Source of the DNA: Halomonas beimenensis
GTDB lineage: Bacteria > Pseudomonadota > Gammaproteobacteria > Pseudomonadales > Halomonadaceae
Length of the DNA: 64,000 nucleotides
Direction of reading: 5' to 3'
Assembly: GCF_002549795.1 (NCBI RefSeq)
Contig: NZ_CP021435.1
Coordinates: forward strand, 3,782,001 to 3,846,000
In this document: positions 48,964-56,317 of the stretch, in pieces
Layout: the number at the start of each line of letters is the position of its first letter
Numbering within the stretch: the stretch's first letter is position 1
Notes under the pieces: generated by a model
Databases searched by the model: none
Told to the model about the DNA's origin: nothing
The model's input: the letters and a program-made list of their open reading frames with translations, nothing else
Program-made: the position numbers and the translations under genes

Positions 48964-51075
48964 TTACCACTTGCCATAGGTCCCCTCCTTGAGTCCTTCG
49001 TAGAGGTTCGCCGCGGTGTGCTCCTCGCCCTCGTAGAGGACCTTCTCGTCCCCGGCCAGCTCGACGGTCTCGCCGTTCTCCAGCTCGAAGACATAGGTGG
49101 TGTTCTTGAGATCGTCCTCGCGTACCAGCACCCCCTGGAAGGCCTCGGGGTTGAAGCGGAAGGTGGTACAGCCCTTGAGCTGGCTGTCGTAGGCGTCCAG
49201 GTAGAGGTCCTTGAAGTCCGCGAAGGCGAAGTCGGTGGGCACGTTGACCGTCTTGGAGATTGCCGAGTCCACCCAGGCCTGGGCGGCGGCCTGCACCGCC
49301 ACGTGCTGGGCGGGCGAGACGGCATCGGCGGTGACGAAGTAGTCCGGCAGCTCGCTCTCCACCGCCTCCGGCGCGACGACGTGCCGATAGGCGGCGAGCT
49401 CGAAGGACACCACCTCGACCTGGTCCTTGGTCTTGCGCCCGGCGCGGATGACGTTGCGGTAGTAGCGGTGGGAGAAGGACGGTTCGATGCCGTTGGAGGC
49501 GTTGTTGCCCAGCGACAGCGAGATGGTGCCGGTGGGCGCGATGGAGCTGTGATGGGTGAAACGGGCGCCATGCTCGGCGAGCTCGGCCACCAGCTCGGGC
49601 TCGACCTCGGCGACCTTCTGCATGTAGCGACTGTAGCGGGCGTGCAGGATGCGCCCGGGGAGCCGATCGCCCACCTCGTAGCCGTCGTTCGCCAGCTCCG
49701 GCCGCTCGCGCAGCATCTTCGGGGTGATGGCGAAGTCCTCGGCGAGGATCGGTGCCATGCCCTTCTCCCGGGAGAGTTCGAGGGCCTGCTTCCAGCCCTC
49801 GACGGCCATCACCCGGCTGACCTCCTCGGTAAAGGCCAGCGACTCCGGCGAGCCATAGGGCATCTTGAGCATGGTCAGCGCCGAGCCCAGCCCCAGGAAG
49901 CCCATGCCGTGGCGTCGCTTGGCCTCGATCTCGCGGCGCTGGCCCTCCAGCGGCAGGCCGCTGATCTCCACCACGTTGTCGAGCATGCGGGTGAAGATGG
50001 CCACCACCTGCCGGTAGCGCGCCCAGTCGAAGCGCGGCGTGTCGCCGAAGGGGTCGAGGACGAAGCGCGTCAGGTTGATCGAGCCCAGCAGGCAGGCGCC
50101 TTCCGGCGGAAGCGGCTGTTCCCCGCACGGATTGGTCGCGCGGATCTCCTCGCAGAACCAGTTGTTGTTCATCCGGTTGACCTGGTCGATCAGGATGAAG
50201 CCCGGCTCGGCGAAGTCGTAGGTGGAGCGCATGATGGTGTCCCAGAGCTCGCGGGCCCGGACCACCTCGACGATGCGGCAGGCGACCCGTCCCTGGTCGT
50301 CCAGGGTGTAGCCCTCCTCGATCACCGGCCAGTCCCGATAGACCAGCTCGTCTTCCTCGACGTCGTCCTTCTCCTTCGGGTGCAGGGGGAAGGCCAGGGG
50401 CCAGTCGGCGTCGCCGCGCACCGCCTCCATGAACTCGTCGGTGATCAGCAGGCTGAGGTTGAACTGGCGAAGGCGACCCGCCTCACGCTTGGCCTCGATG
50501 AAGGCCCGCACGTCCGGATGCCCGACGTCGAAGGTCGCCATCTGCGCCCCGCGACGCCCGCCCGCCGAGGCCACCGTGAAGCACATCTTGTCGTAGATAT
50601 CCATGAACGCCAGGGGGCCGTTGGTGCCGGCACCGGCGCCGAACACGAAGGCGCCCTTGTGGCGCAGGGTGGAAAACTCGTAACCGATGCCGCAGCCCGC
50701 CTTGAGCGTCATGCCGGCATCCACCACGGCTTCCAGGATGTCGCGCATGGAGTCGCGGATGGTCCGCGACACCGTGCAATTGATCAGGCTGACCTCGGGC
50801 TTGACGTGCTCGGCGCCGGCGTTGGCGACGATACGGCCGGCGGGAATGGCGCCGTTGTCCAGCGCCCAGCGGAACTTCGGTAGCCAGGCGTCGGCCGCCT
50901 CGCCTTCCACCGCGGCCAGCGCCCGGGCCACCCGCTCGCGGGTGGCGGCGAGGTCCGCGTCCACCGGACGGCCGTGGCGGTCCTTGAGACGATACTTGGT
51001 ATCCCAGATGTCGAGCGAGGGCGCCTGGATGGGCACCTCCTCGACGGCAGGGGCATCCTTGGCGGATGTAGACAT
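48964..51075 (-). CDS. nrdJa: Class II (B12-dependent) ribonucleotide reductase, catalytic subunit
   Basis: Adenosylcobalamin-dependent reductase of ribonucleotides that does not require O2. 703 residues. NPCGEQPLPPEGACLLGSINL has the radical Cys and catalytic Glu/Asn region, SLINCT holds the first redox Cys, and CGIGYEFSTLR and PTGTISLSLGNNASNGIEP are family signatures. The C-terminal redox tail is in the separate nrdJb. Second gene of ubiT-nrdJa-nrdJb, 28 bases after ubiT. No cobalamin riboswitch was recognised upstream. Confidence 0.95.
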   Translation of the reverse strand: MSTSAKDAPAVEEVPIQAPSLDIWDTKYRLKDRHGRPVDADLAATRERVARALAAVEGEAADAWLPKFRWALDNGAIPAGRIVANAGAEHVKPEVSLINCTVSRTIRDSMRDILEAVVDAGMTLKAGCGIGYEFSTLRHKGAFVFGAGAGTNGPLAFMDIYDKMCFTVASAGGRRGAQMATFDVGHPDVRAFIEAKREAGRLRQFNLSLLITDEFMEAVRGDADWPLAFPLHPKEKDDVEEDELVYRDWPVIEEGYTLDDQGRVACRIVEVVRARELWDTIMRSTYDFAEPGFILIDQVNRMNNNWFCEEIRATNPCGEQPLPPEGACLLGSINLTRFVLDPFGDTPRFDWARYRQVVAIFTRMLDNVVEISGLPLEGQRREIEAKRRHGMGFLGLGSALTMLKMPYGSPESLAFTEEVSRVMAVEGWKQALELSREKGMAPILAEDFAITPKMLRERPELANDGYEVGDRLPGRILHARYSRYMQKVAEVEPELVAELAEHGARFTHHSSIAPTGTISLSLGNNASNGIEPSFSHRYYRNVIRAGRKTKDQVEVVSFELAAYRHVVAPEAVESELPDYFVTADAVSPAQHVAVQAAAQAWVDSAISKTVNVPTDFAFADFKDLYLDAYDSQLKGCTTFRFNPEAFQGVLVREDDLKNTTYVFELENGETVELAGDEKVLYEGEEHTAANLYEGLKEGTYGKW

Positions 51076-51103
51076 TCGGTCTCTCCCGTTCGCGGTATGG
51101 GCG

Positions 51104-51571
51104 TCAACGATCTCGGCGGGCCAGGCGCTCCAGGCGCACCAGCCATTCTCCCAGCCGCCCCTGGGCCAGCCCCTCCTCCAGCCCGTCGAGCAGATTCTTG
51201 ACCGTCAGTCCCAGCTCGGTATCCCCCTCCAGGGACAGGCGACGCTGGAAGAAGAGGGAATCGGGGTCTTCTCCCCGGGTCGCCAGGCACAGGAACTCCC
51301 GCCAGCCCCCCCGGATGGCCGCCTCGCCGGGGGCATCGGTCAGCGACAGGCGCCCCCGGGCCAGGGTCAGGGTCAGGGAGAGCCCCAGGTCGGTCACCTG
51401 CAGCCGGACGCGCCGACCCTCGAGCGCGTCGAATTCCCCCTCCGCCAGGGGAACGGCGAAGCTGCGATTGAGCCAGGGCTCGACCAACGGGCGCCTGACG
51501 GCCAGGGGAAGCGTGCCCAGCAAGCGCGCCGGTGCGGTCGCGGTGGGCAGGGGCAAGGCGGGCAAGGGCAT
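51104..51571 (-). CDS. ubiT: SCP2-domain protein UbiT, O2-independent ubiquinone synthesis
   Basis: A 155-residue protein with an SCP2 lipid-binding domain (LNRSFAVPLAEGEFDALEGRRVRLQV, IRGGWREFLCLATRGEDPDSLFFQRRLSLEGDTELGLTVKNLLDGL, described by parts). UbiT binds hydrophobic ubiquinone precursors for UbiU/UbiV. The start is ATG 51571, with AAAGGAG upstream; frames to 51604 or 51637 run into the Dnr box. The box at 51631 is centred 66 bases upstream, as at ubiU. Confidence 0.9.
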   Translation of the reverse strand: MPLPALPLPTATAPARLLGTLPLAVRRPLVEPWLNRSFAVPLAEGEFDALEGRRVRLQVTDLGLSLTLTLARGRLSLTDAPGEAAIRGGWREFLCLATRGEDPDSLFFQRRLSLEGDTELGLTVKNLLDGLEEGLAQGRLGEWLVRLERLARRDR

Positions 51572-51630
51572 GGCATGGGCTCCTTTGGGGACGAAGACCC
51601 CCATGCTAGGACGCCGCATCGGGAGCGGCA

Positions 51631-51644
51631 CTGACACGCGTCAA
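51631..51644. promoter_or_regulatory. Fnr/Dnr box upstream of ubiT
   Basis: CTGACACGCGTCAA; on the minus strand it reads TTGAC-GCGT-GTCAG. The centre is 66 bases from the ubiT start, mirroring ubiU. Confidence 0.75.
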
Positions 51645-51741
51645 CTCATCCCCGTATCGCGGCTCTCGACTACCATATATAGTTCATCATCACGATCGAC
51701 ACACCTTATCTTGGGCCTGGTCGCCGAGCGGAGCTCTAACG

Positions 51742-51773
51742 AAAAAGGCGCCCGGCTGGCTGGCCGGGCGCCT
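51742..51773 (-). terminator. Rho-independent terminator of the Gly/Asp-rich gene
   Basis: On the minus strand AGGCGCCCGGC, a 6-base loop, GCCGGGCGCCT, then TTTT. The 11-bp perfect stem (51746-51756/51763-51773) with T-tract (51742-51746) is 36 bases after the stop of the Gly/Asp-rich gene. Confidence 0.92.
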
Positions 51774-51808
51774 CTGAGATTGCGAGCCGTCGCAGGAACG
51801 GGGATCGG

Positions 51809-52729
51809 TCAGCCTCCGGCGCTTCCGCCACCGATGCCGCCGCCCGCTCCGGAACCGGTGCCACCGGCGCCCCCTCCCGCTCCCGGGCTGCCGCCATCGC
51901 CTCCGGCTCCATCACGATCGCCGCCACCGCCGGCACCGCCGCCGGTACCACCGGAACCACTACCGCCGGTACCACCACCGGCACCACCGGACCCGGCATC
52001 GCCTCCGTCACCGCCGCCGCTGCCGCCACCGTCACCACCGGCGCCGGCATCGCCGCCGTCGCTGCCACCACCGGCACCACCGGAACCGGCATCGCCGCCG
52101 TCGCCGCCGCCAGTACCACCACCGGCACCACCGGAGCCGGCATCGCCGCCGTCACCGCCACCGGTACCACCGCCGCCGCCACCGGAACCTCCGTCGCCGC
52201 CGTTACCGCCGTCGCCGCCTCCGTTGCCGCCGTCGTCGCCGTTGCCGCCGTCATCCCCTCCGTCGTCACCTCCGTCACCGTCATCACCGCCGTCGTCATC
52301 ACCGCCGTCGTCGTCGTCGCCGTCATCGGGCGGCTCATCGACGGGCGGCGCCACGGCCACGGCACTGAGGAAGGGCGCACTGTCACAACCCTCCAGGGAA
52401 CCGCCTCCTCCGCCGCAGCCTCCGCCGCCGCCACCGCCGGCGGCAGGCGGCGGCAGGTTTTCCAGCAACCTGGCAATCTGCTCGTCGGTCAGCGCCTCGC
52501 CTTCAGGACCGGTCCTGAGCAGCTGAGTGATCTCCTCGTCGCTCAGGGTCCGATCGGCCCCTTCCCCTGATCGCGTCGTTTCCGTCAGCCTGTCGTTGGC
52601 GATTCTGGACAGCTCCTCGTCCGACAGCACGGTGCCGGTACTACTGTCCGTGACCGATTGCGCCATCGCCCCCGAGACTGACGCACAGCCTATCGCCATC
52701 ACCAAGGCAGCCAACTTGAACCCTTGCAT
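51809..52729 (-). CDS. Secreted Gly/Asp-rich low-complexity protein
   Basis: A 306-residue protein with an N-terminal signal peptide (cleavage near SGAMA-Q, about 23), three spaced repeats with LSDEELSRIA, LSDEEITQLL and LTDEQIARLL (about 35-105), a poly-Gly segment with a Cys (GGGCGGGGG), a short normal region (SLEGCDSAPFLSAVAVAPP), then about 180 residues made only of Gly, Asp, Ser, Ala, Thr and Asn. The tail has recurring GGDGGDAGSGGAGGGxGGG units of about 20 residues. I do not recognise a function; the acidic Gly tail might bind Ca2+ or be a matrix/spacer. GC skewed repeats in the DNA make it recombination-prone. A terminator follows. Start ATG 52729 has GAGGG upstream. Confidence 0.75.
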   Translation of the reverse strand: MQGFKLAALVMAIGCASVSGAMAQSVTDSSTGTVLSDEELSRIANDRLTETTRSGEGADRTLSDEEITQLLRTGPEGEALTDEQIARLLENLPPPAAGGGGGGGCGGGGGSLEGCDSAPFLSAVAVAPPVDEPPDDGDDDDGGDDDGGDDGDGGDDGGDDGGNGDDGGNGGGDGGNGGDGGSGGGGGGTGGGDGGDAGSGGAGGGTGGGDGGDAGSGGAGGGSDGGDAGAGGDGGGSGGGDGGDAGSGGAGGGTGGSGSGGTGGGAGGGGDRDGAGGDGGSPGAGGGAGGTGSGAGGGIGGGSAGG

Positions 52730-53141
52730 AGCCACCCCCTCCCTCGCCGCCAGGAGGCCTGCTCCCGCGGCAGAATGCACAAAGACACATTTTGTTACAT
52801 GCCTTCATAGCATCGTTATCCAATGAAAAGTTCTCCATCGGAAACTCGGCTGAATATTCGATCGAAAAACAGCAGGAAAGGATGGAGAGGAAGAGGGAGA
52901 AACCTGATATAGGCGCCCTGAGAGGATTCAGCCTCGGTCCAGGGAGACCGAGGCCGACGAATGGGGCAGGCTGCCAGGAGTCTGTCGGGTTTGACCGATC
53001 GTCACGAGAATCACGGACTTAGAGTCAAATTCATCGATCGATTGAGACGAATAGCGCGCTATATAACGAAATGGATCGATGAAGTTGGCCAACAACCCGG
53101 GATTCGCAGTAGATCAGCGTTAAGCCCGACAGGCGCCTAGA
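52730..53141. other. AT-richer intergenic region left of the IS element
   Basis: A 412-base gap, noticeably lower in GC than its surroundings. It holds a hairpin GCCTCGGTC/GACCGAGGC (52931-52939 and 52946-52954, loop 6) without a T-tail, and AT-rich stretches that could be promoters of the Gly/Asp-rich gene. A 76-codon open frame (52792-53022) has no coding character. It is what was next to hemN before the IS inserted. Confidence 0.5.
53136..53141. repeat. IS481 target-site duplication (left)
   Basis: CCTAGA immediately before the left inverted repeat; an identical copy is at 54170-54175. The core CTAG fits the NCTAGN target of IS481. Confidence 0.85.
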
Positions 53142-54169
53142 TGTGATCTCTCGGTAGGTTGTTCATCCGGAACCTACCCGGACAATTGGAGGTGCGACCC
53201 AAACCAACCTCCAGGAGGCCCGGATGAACACCCATAAGAATGCCCGTCTCACAGTGCATGGTCGAGCCCTGCTGGTCCGCCGAGTCATCAGGGAAGGGCT
53301 TCGGCCAGCGGAGGTGGCCCAGGCGCAAGGCGTCAGTGTGCGGACGGTCTACAAGTGGGTACGCCGTTACAGGGACGAGGGCGAGGCCGGTCTCCTGGAC
53401 CGTTCTTCTCGCCCATGCCGTTGTCCTCATGAGACCCCAGACGCGATCCGCGCGCAGGTCATCGCACGCCGCCGGCAGCGCCAGACCTACCGCCAGATTG
53501 CCGAACAGGTGGGCATCGGACACAGTACGGTCGCGCGACTCCTTGAGCGCGAGGGGCTGAATCGTCTCTCGGTCTTGGCGCCCGCTCCTCTCGAGAACCG
53601 CTACGAGCATGACGCCCCGGGAGAGCTCCTGCACCTGGACATCAAGAAGCTCGGCCGCTTCGAGCGCCCAGGGCATCGTGTCACCGGCAATCGCCAGCAG
53701 AACACACGAGGCGCTGGCTGGGAGTACGTCCATGTGGCCATCGACGACCACTCGCGAGTGGCCTTCAGCACCATCCTGCCGGATGAGACCAAGTGGAGCG
53801 CTTGCCGTGCGCTGCTGCAGGCCGTGCGGTACTACAGGCGTCTGGGGGTCCACTTTAGCCGGGTACTGACCGACAATGGCGGATGCTACAAGTCCAAGCC
53901 ATTCCGCCGCCTGTGCCGCCGATTAGGGCTGAAACGCAAGCGCACTCGCCCCTTTACGCCCCGTACCAATGGCAAGGCAGAGCGGTTCATTCAAACCGCC
54001 CTGCGCGAATGGGCCTATGCCTGGTCTTATCAGAGCTCAGAGCAACGAGGCGAGCATCTGCCCGCCTGGCTCCACCAGTACAACTGGCATCGGCCACATG
54101 CCAGTCTGAATTATCAGCCTCCGATTAGTCGGCTGGGACTTTCCGTGAACAACCTGGTGGGTTTACACA
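53142..54169 (+). mobile_element. IS481-family insertion sequence, intact
   Basis: A 1028-bp element. The left end begins TGTGATCTCTCGGTAGG and the right end, read inward on the minus strand, begins TGTGTAAACCCACCAGG; both continue with TTGTTCA at the same distance, giving imperfect terminal inverted repeats of about 24 bp. It is flanked by CCTAGA duplications and carries one transposase gene. It has inserted one base past the hemN stop codon region, leaving hemN intact. Confidence 0.9.
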
Positions 54170-54174
54170 CCTAG
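53224..54174 (+). CDS. IS481-family transposase
   Basis: A 316-residue DDE transposase. N-terminal helix-turn-helix (EVAQAQGVSVRTVYKWVRRYRDEG), then an IS481-type rve domain with ELLHLDIKKLGRF, HVAIDDHSRVAF, TDNGGCY and TPRTNGKAERFIQTALREWAYA containing the DDE residues (LDI Asp, TDNG Asp, KAERF Glu). ATG 53224 has CAGGAGG. The gene has no stop within the element: TAG is at 54172-54174, in the target-site duplication. It appears complete and potentially active. Confidence 0.92.
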   Translation: MNTHKNARLTVHGRALLVRRVIREGLRPAEVAQAQGVSVRTVYKWVRRYRDEGEAGLLDRSSRPCRCPHETPDAIRAQVIARRRQRQTYRQIAEQVGIGHSTVARLLEREGLNRLSVLAPAPLENRYEHDAPGELLHLDIKKLGRFERPGHRVTGNRQQNTRGAGWEYVHVAIDDHSRVAFSTILPDETKWSACRALLQAVRYYRRLGVHFSRVLTDNGGCYKSKPFRRLCRRLGLKRKRTRPFTPRTNGKAERFIQTALREWAYAWSYQSSEQRGEHLPAWLHQYNWHRPHASLNYQPPISRLGLSVNNLVGLHT

Positions 54175-54175
54175 A
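54170..54175. repeat. IS481 target-site duplication (right), carrying two stop codons
   Basis: CCTAGA following the right end. TAG on the plus strand (54172-54174) ends the transposase, and TAG on the minus strand (54171-54173) ends hemN, both from the self-complementary CTAG. Confidence 0.85.
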
Positions 54176-55556
54176 CGGTGCGCGAGTAGCGGCCCTGGCC
54201 GGCGGCCAGGTAGGCATCGAAGGCCATGGCGACATTGCGCATCATCAGACGCCCGGCCGGCAGCACCTCGAGACGATCGCTCGTGAGGGCGATCAGGCCG
54301 TCCTCCTGCATCTCCGTCAGCGTCTCGAGGGGCTCGGCGAAGTAGGTCCGGAAGTCGATGCCGTAGCGAGCCCCGATCTCGGCGAAGTCGACGGCGCCGT
54401 GGCACATCAGGGCATGGATCACGTCGCGCCGCAGCCGGTCATCGTCGCTGAGCCGGTAGCCTCGCATCACCGGCAACCGCCCCGCCTCAAGGCGTGCCTG
54501 GTACTGGGCGGTGTCCTTGACGTTCTGGCTGTAGCTGTCGCCGACCTTGCCGATGGCGGTGATGCCGAGCCCGATCATGTCGCAGTCGGCCTGGGTGGAA
54601 TAGCCCTGGAAATTGCGCTGCAGGGTGCCGTCCTCCCGGGCCCGGCTGAGCTCGTCCTCCGGCAGGGCGAAGTGATCCATGCCGATGTAGACGTAGCCGG
54701 CCTCGGTGAGCCGGCGAATGGTCAGCTCCAGCAGTTCCAGCTTGCGCTCGGGGGGCGGCATGTCCTCGGGGCGGATCAGCCGCTGAGCCTTGAACAGCTC
54801 GGGCAGGTGAGCATAACTGTAGGCGGCGATCCGATCCGGCCTCAGGGCGATGATCTTGTCGAGGGTGGCATCGAAGCTGGCCACCGTCTGCAGGGGCAGG
54901 CCGTAGATCAGGTCGACGCTTACCGACCGGAAGCCGGCCTCACGGGCGGCGGCCACCAGCTCGACCACCTGGGCCTCGCTCTGTACCCGGTTGACCGCCT
55001 GCTGGACATCGGGATCGAAGTCCTGCACGCCGAAGCTCAGGCGATTGAAGCCGAGAGCGCGCAGCTCATGGATCTGAGCCGGCGTCACGGTGCGGGGATC
55101 GACTTCCAGGGAGAACTCGCGCGCCTCGAGCGGGGCGAAATGGAAGGCATCCTCCAGGGCCGCCATCAGCTCCCCGAGCTGGGCGTTGCTCAGGTAGGTG
55201 GGAGTGCCGCCCCCCAGGTGCAGCTGGGTCAGGCGACGATCGTCGTCGAACAGGGCGGCCTGCAGCTCGATCTCGCGCTTGAGCCAGTCGAGATAGGCGG
55301 CGGCCCGCTCGGTGTTGTGAGTGATGATCTTGTTGCAGGCGCAGTAGTAGCAGAGGCTGTGACAGAAGGGGATGTGCACATACACCGACAGGGGCTTGGG
55401 CGTTTCCTGGCGATGGCTGCGTTCGGCCGCCGCGCGGTACTCGTCCTCGGCGAAGGCGGCGTGGAACTGCGGCGCCGTGGGGTAGGACGTATAGCGGGGA
55501 CCGGGCCGGTCGTACTTCTCCACCAGGGGACGGTCGAAGGTCAGGGAATCTTGCAT
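54171..55556 (-). CDS. hemN: Oxygen-independent coproporphyrinogen III oxidase
   Basis: Radical-SAM enzyme (461 residues) making protoporphyrinogen IX without O2, needed for haem under anoxia. YVHIPFCHSLCYYCACNKI contains Cx3Cx2C followed by a fourth Cys, and LHLGGGTPTYL, FSLEVDPRTVT, and YYMGMDHFALP-type stretches are as in HemN. RPGPRYTSYPTA at the N-terminus is the family signature. The start is ATG 55556; the frame to 55880 runs over nsrR. The last residues (..YSRTV) end at a TAG inside the IS target duplication. A Dnr box is 107 bases upstream. Confidence 0.95.
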   Translation of the reverse strand: MQDSLTFDRPLVEKYDRPGPRYTSYPTAPQFHAAFAEDEYRAAAERSHRQETPKPLSVYVHIPFCHSLCYYCACNKIITHNTERAAAYLDWLKREIELQAALFDDDRRLTQLHLGGGTPTYLSNAQLGELMAALEDAFHFAPLEAREFSLEVDPRTVTPAQIHELRALGFNRLSFGVQDFDPDVQQAVNRVQSEAQVVELVAAAREAGFRSVSVDLIYGLPLQTVASFDATLDKIIALRPDRIAAYSYAHLPELFKAQRLIRPEDMPPPERKLELLELTIRRLTEAGYVYIGMDHFALPEDELSRAREDGTLQRNFQGYSTQADCDMIGLGITAIGKVGDSYSQNVKDTAQYQARLEAGRLPVMRGYRLSDDDRLRRDVIHALMCHGAVDFAEIGARYGIDFRTYFAEPLETLTEMQEDGLIALTSDRLEVLPAGRLMMRNVAMAFDAYLAAGQGRYSRTV

Positions 55557-55656
55557 GATCGGTCGTTGCCTCTGGAAGCCGTGGGCGGGGTCCCCCGCCC
55601 TGTTCGGGGCAGTATGCCACCGGCACCGGCGGGCGTCGGTACCCTTCTCGAGGTAG

Positions 55657-55670
55657 CTGACCCAGGTCAA
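55657..55670. promoter_or_regulatory. Fnr/Dnr box upstream of hemN
   Basis: CTGACCCAGGTCAA; on the minus strand TTGAC-CTGG-GTCAG. The centre is 107 bases from the hemN start. Confidence 0.78.
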
Positions 55671-55714
55671 TTCGAGGTAGATCGGCGCCTCGCGCCTTGC
55701 CTGCGAGCCTCGGC

Positions 55715-55743
55715 TATAATATCTGGCATTCAATATGAATCTT
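55715..55743 (+). promoter_or_regulatory. nsrR promoter with probable NsrR autoregulatory site
   Basis: TATAAT (55715-55720) is immediately followed by an 11-1-11 site whose right half ATATGAATCTT matches the NsrR consensus at 9 of 11 and left half ATCTGGCATTC at 6 of 11. It is about 110 bases before nsrR. A -35 element is not clear. The site overlaps the likely transcription start, so would repress nsrR itself. Confidence 0.45.
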
Positions 55744-55849
55744 TTATAGCGAAGGCGAGCCAGGATCCGACTCAACGGTCTGTCAATGATAGAATCCCGG
55801 CATCCGCCCGGGAGTCCTGCGCTCCCCTGCCCGTCGACCAGGAAGCCCC

Positions 55850-56317
55850 ATGCACCTGACCCGCTACACCGACTACTCACTACGCGTCCTGATCTATCTC
55901 GCCATTCGCGGCGAGGAGCGCTCGACCATCACCGAGATCGCCGAGCGCTTCGCGATTTCACGCAACCATCTGATGAAGGTGGTGCAGGATCTCAACCACC
56001 GGGGTTACATCACCGCCATCCGCGGCAAGCACGGCGGCCTGCTGCTCCGACGGGCCCCGGCCGACATCTGCCTGGGCGCCCTGGTGCGGGACACCGAGCG
56101 CGACCTGGGGCTGGTGGAATGCTTCGGTGACGACAACGACTGCGTCATCACCCCTTCCTGCCGGCTCAAGCCGATCCTCGCCGAGGCCCTGGCGGCCTTC
56201 CTCGGCGTGCTCGACCGCTACACCCTCGCCGACCTGCTGGGCCCCCAGCGCACCGGCCTGATCCAGCTGCTGCACCTCGAGGATCCACTGCCCGACGCCG
56301 CCGACCCTCAGGCCTGA
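55850..56317 (+). CDS. nsrR: NO-sensing transcriptional repressor NsrR (Rrf2 family)
   Basis: A 155-residue Rrf2-family regulator whose [Fe-S] cluster reacts with NO. MHLTRYTDYSLRVLIYLA is the NsrR N-terminus, with ISRNHLMKVVQDL as recognition helix and GYITAIRGKHGGLLL as wing. Three cysteines, in VECFGDDNDCVITPSCRL, are the cluster ligands (C-x6-C-x5-C). Candidate operators lie at norC, nnrS and hmp and weakly at its own promoter. Its end overlaps the convergent kinase by 10 bases. Confidence 0.95.
   Translation: MHLTRYTDYSLRVLIYLAIRGEERSTITEIAERFAISRNHLMKVVQDLNHRGYITAIRGKHGGLLLRRAPADICLGALVRDTERDLGLVECFGDDNDCVITPSCRLKPILAEALAAFLGVLDRYTLADLLGPQRTGLIQLLHLEDPLPDAADPQA

Noticed and set aside
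51830-52330. CRISPR-like or satellite repeat in the Gly/Asp-rich gene
   Set aside because: The periodicity is that of codons for Gly/Asp/Ala/Ser units inside one open frame; there are no unique spacers or conserved repeats.
52792-53022. 76-codon frame in the gap left of the IS
   Set aside because: No ribosome-binding site, no family, composition unlike neighbours' proteins; spans a hairpin.
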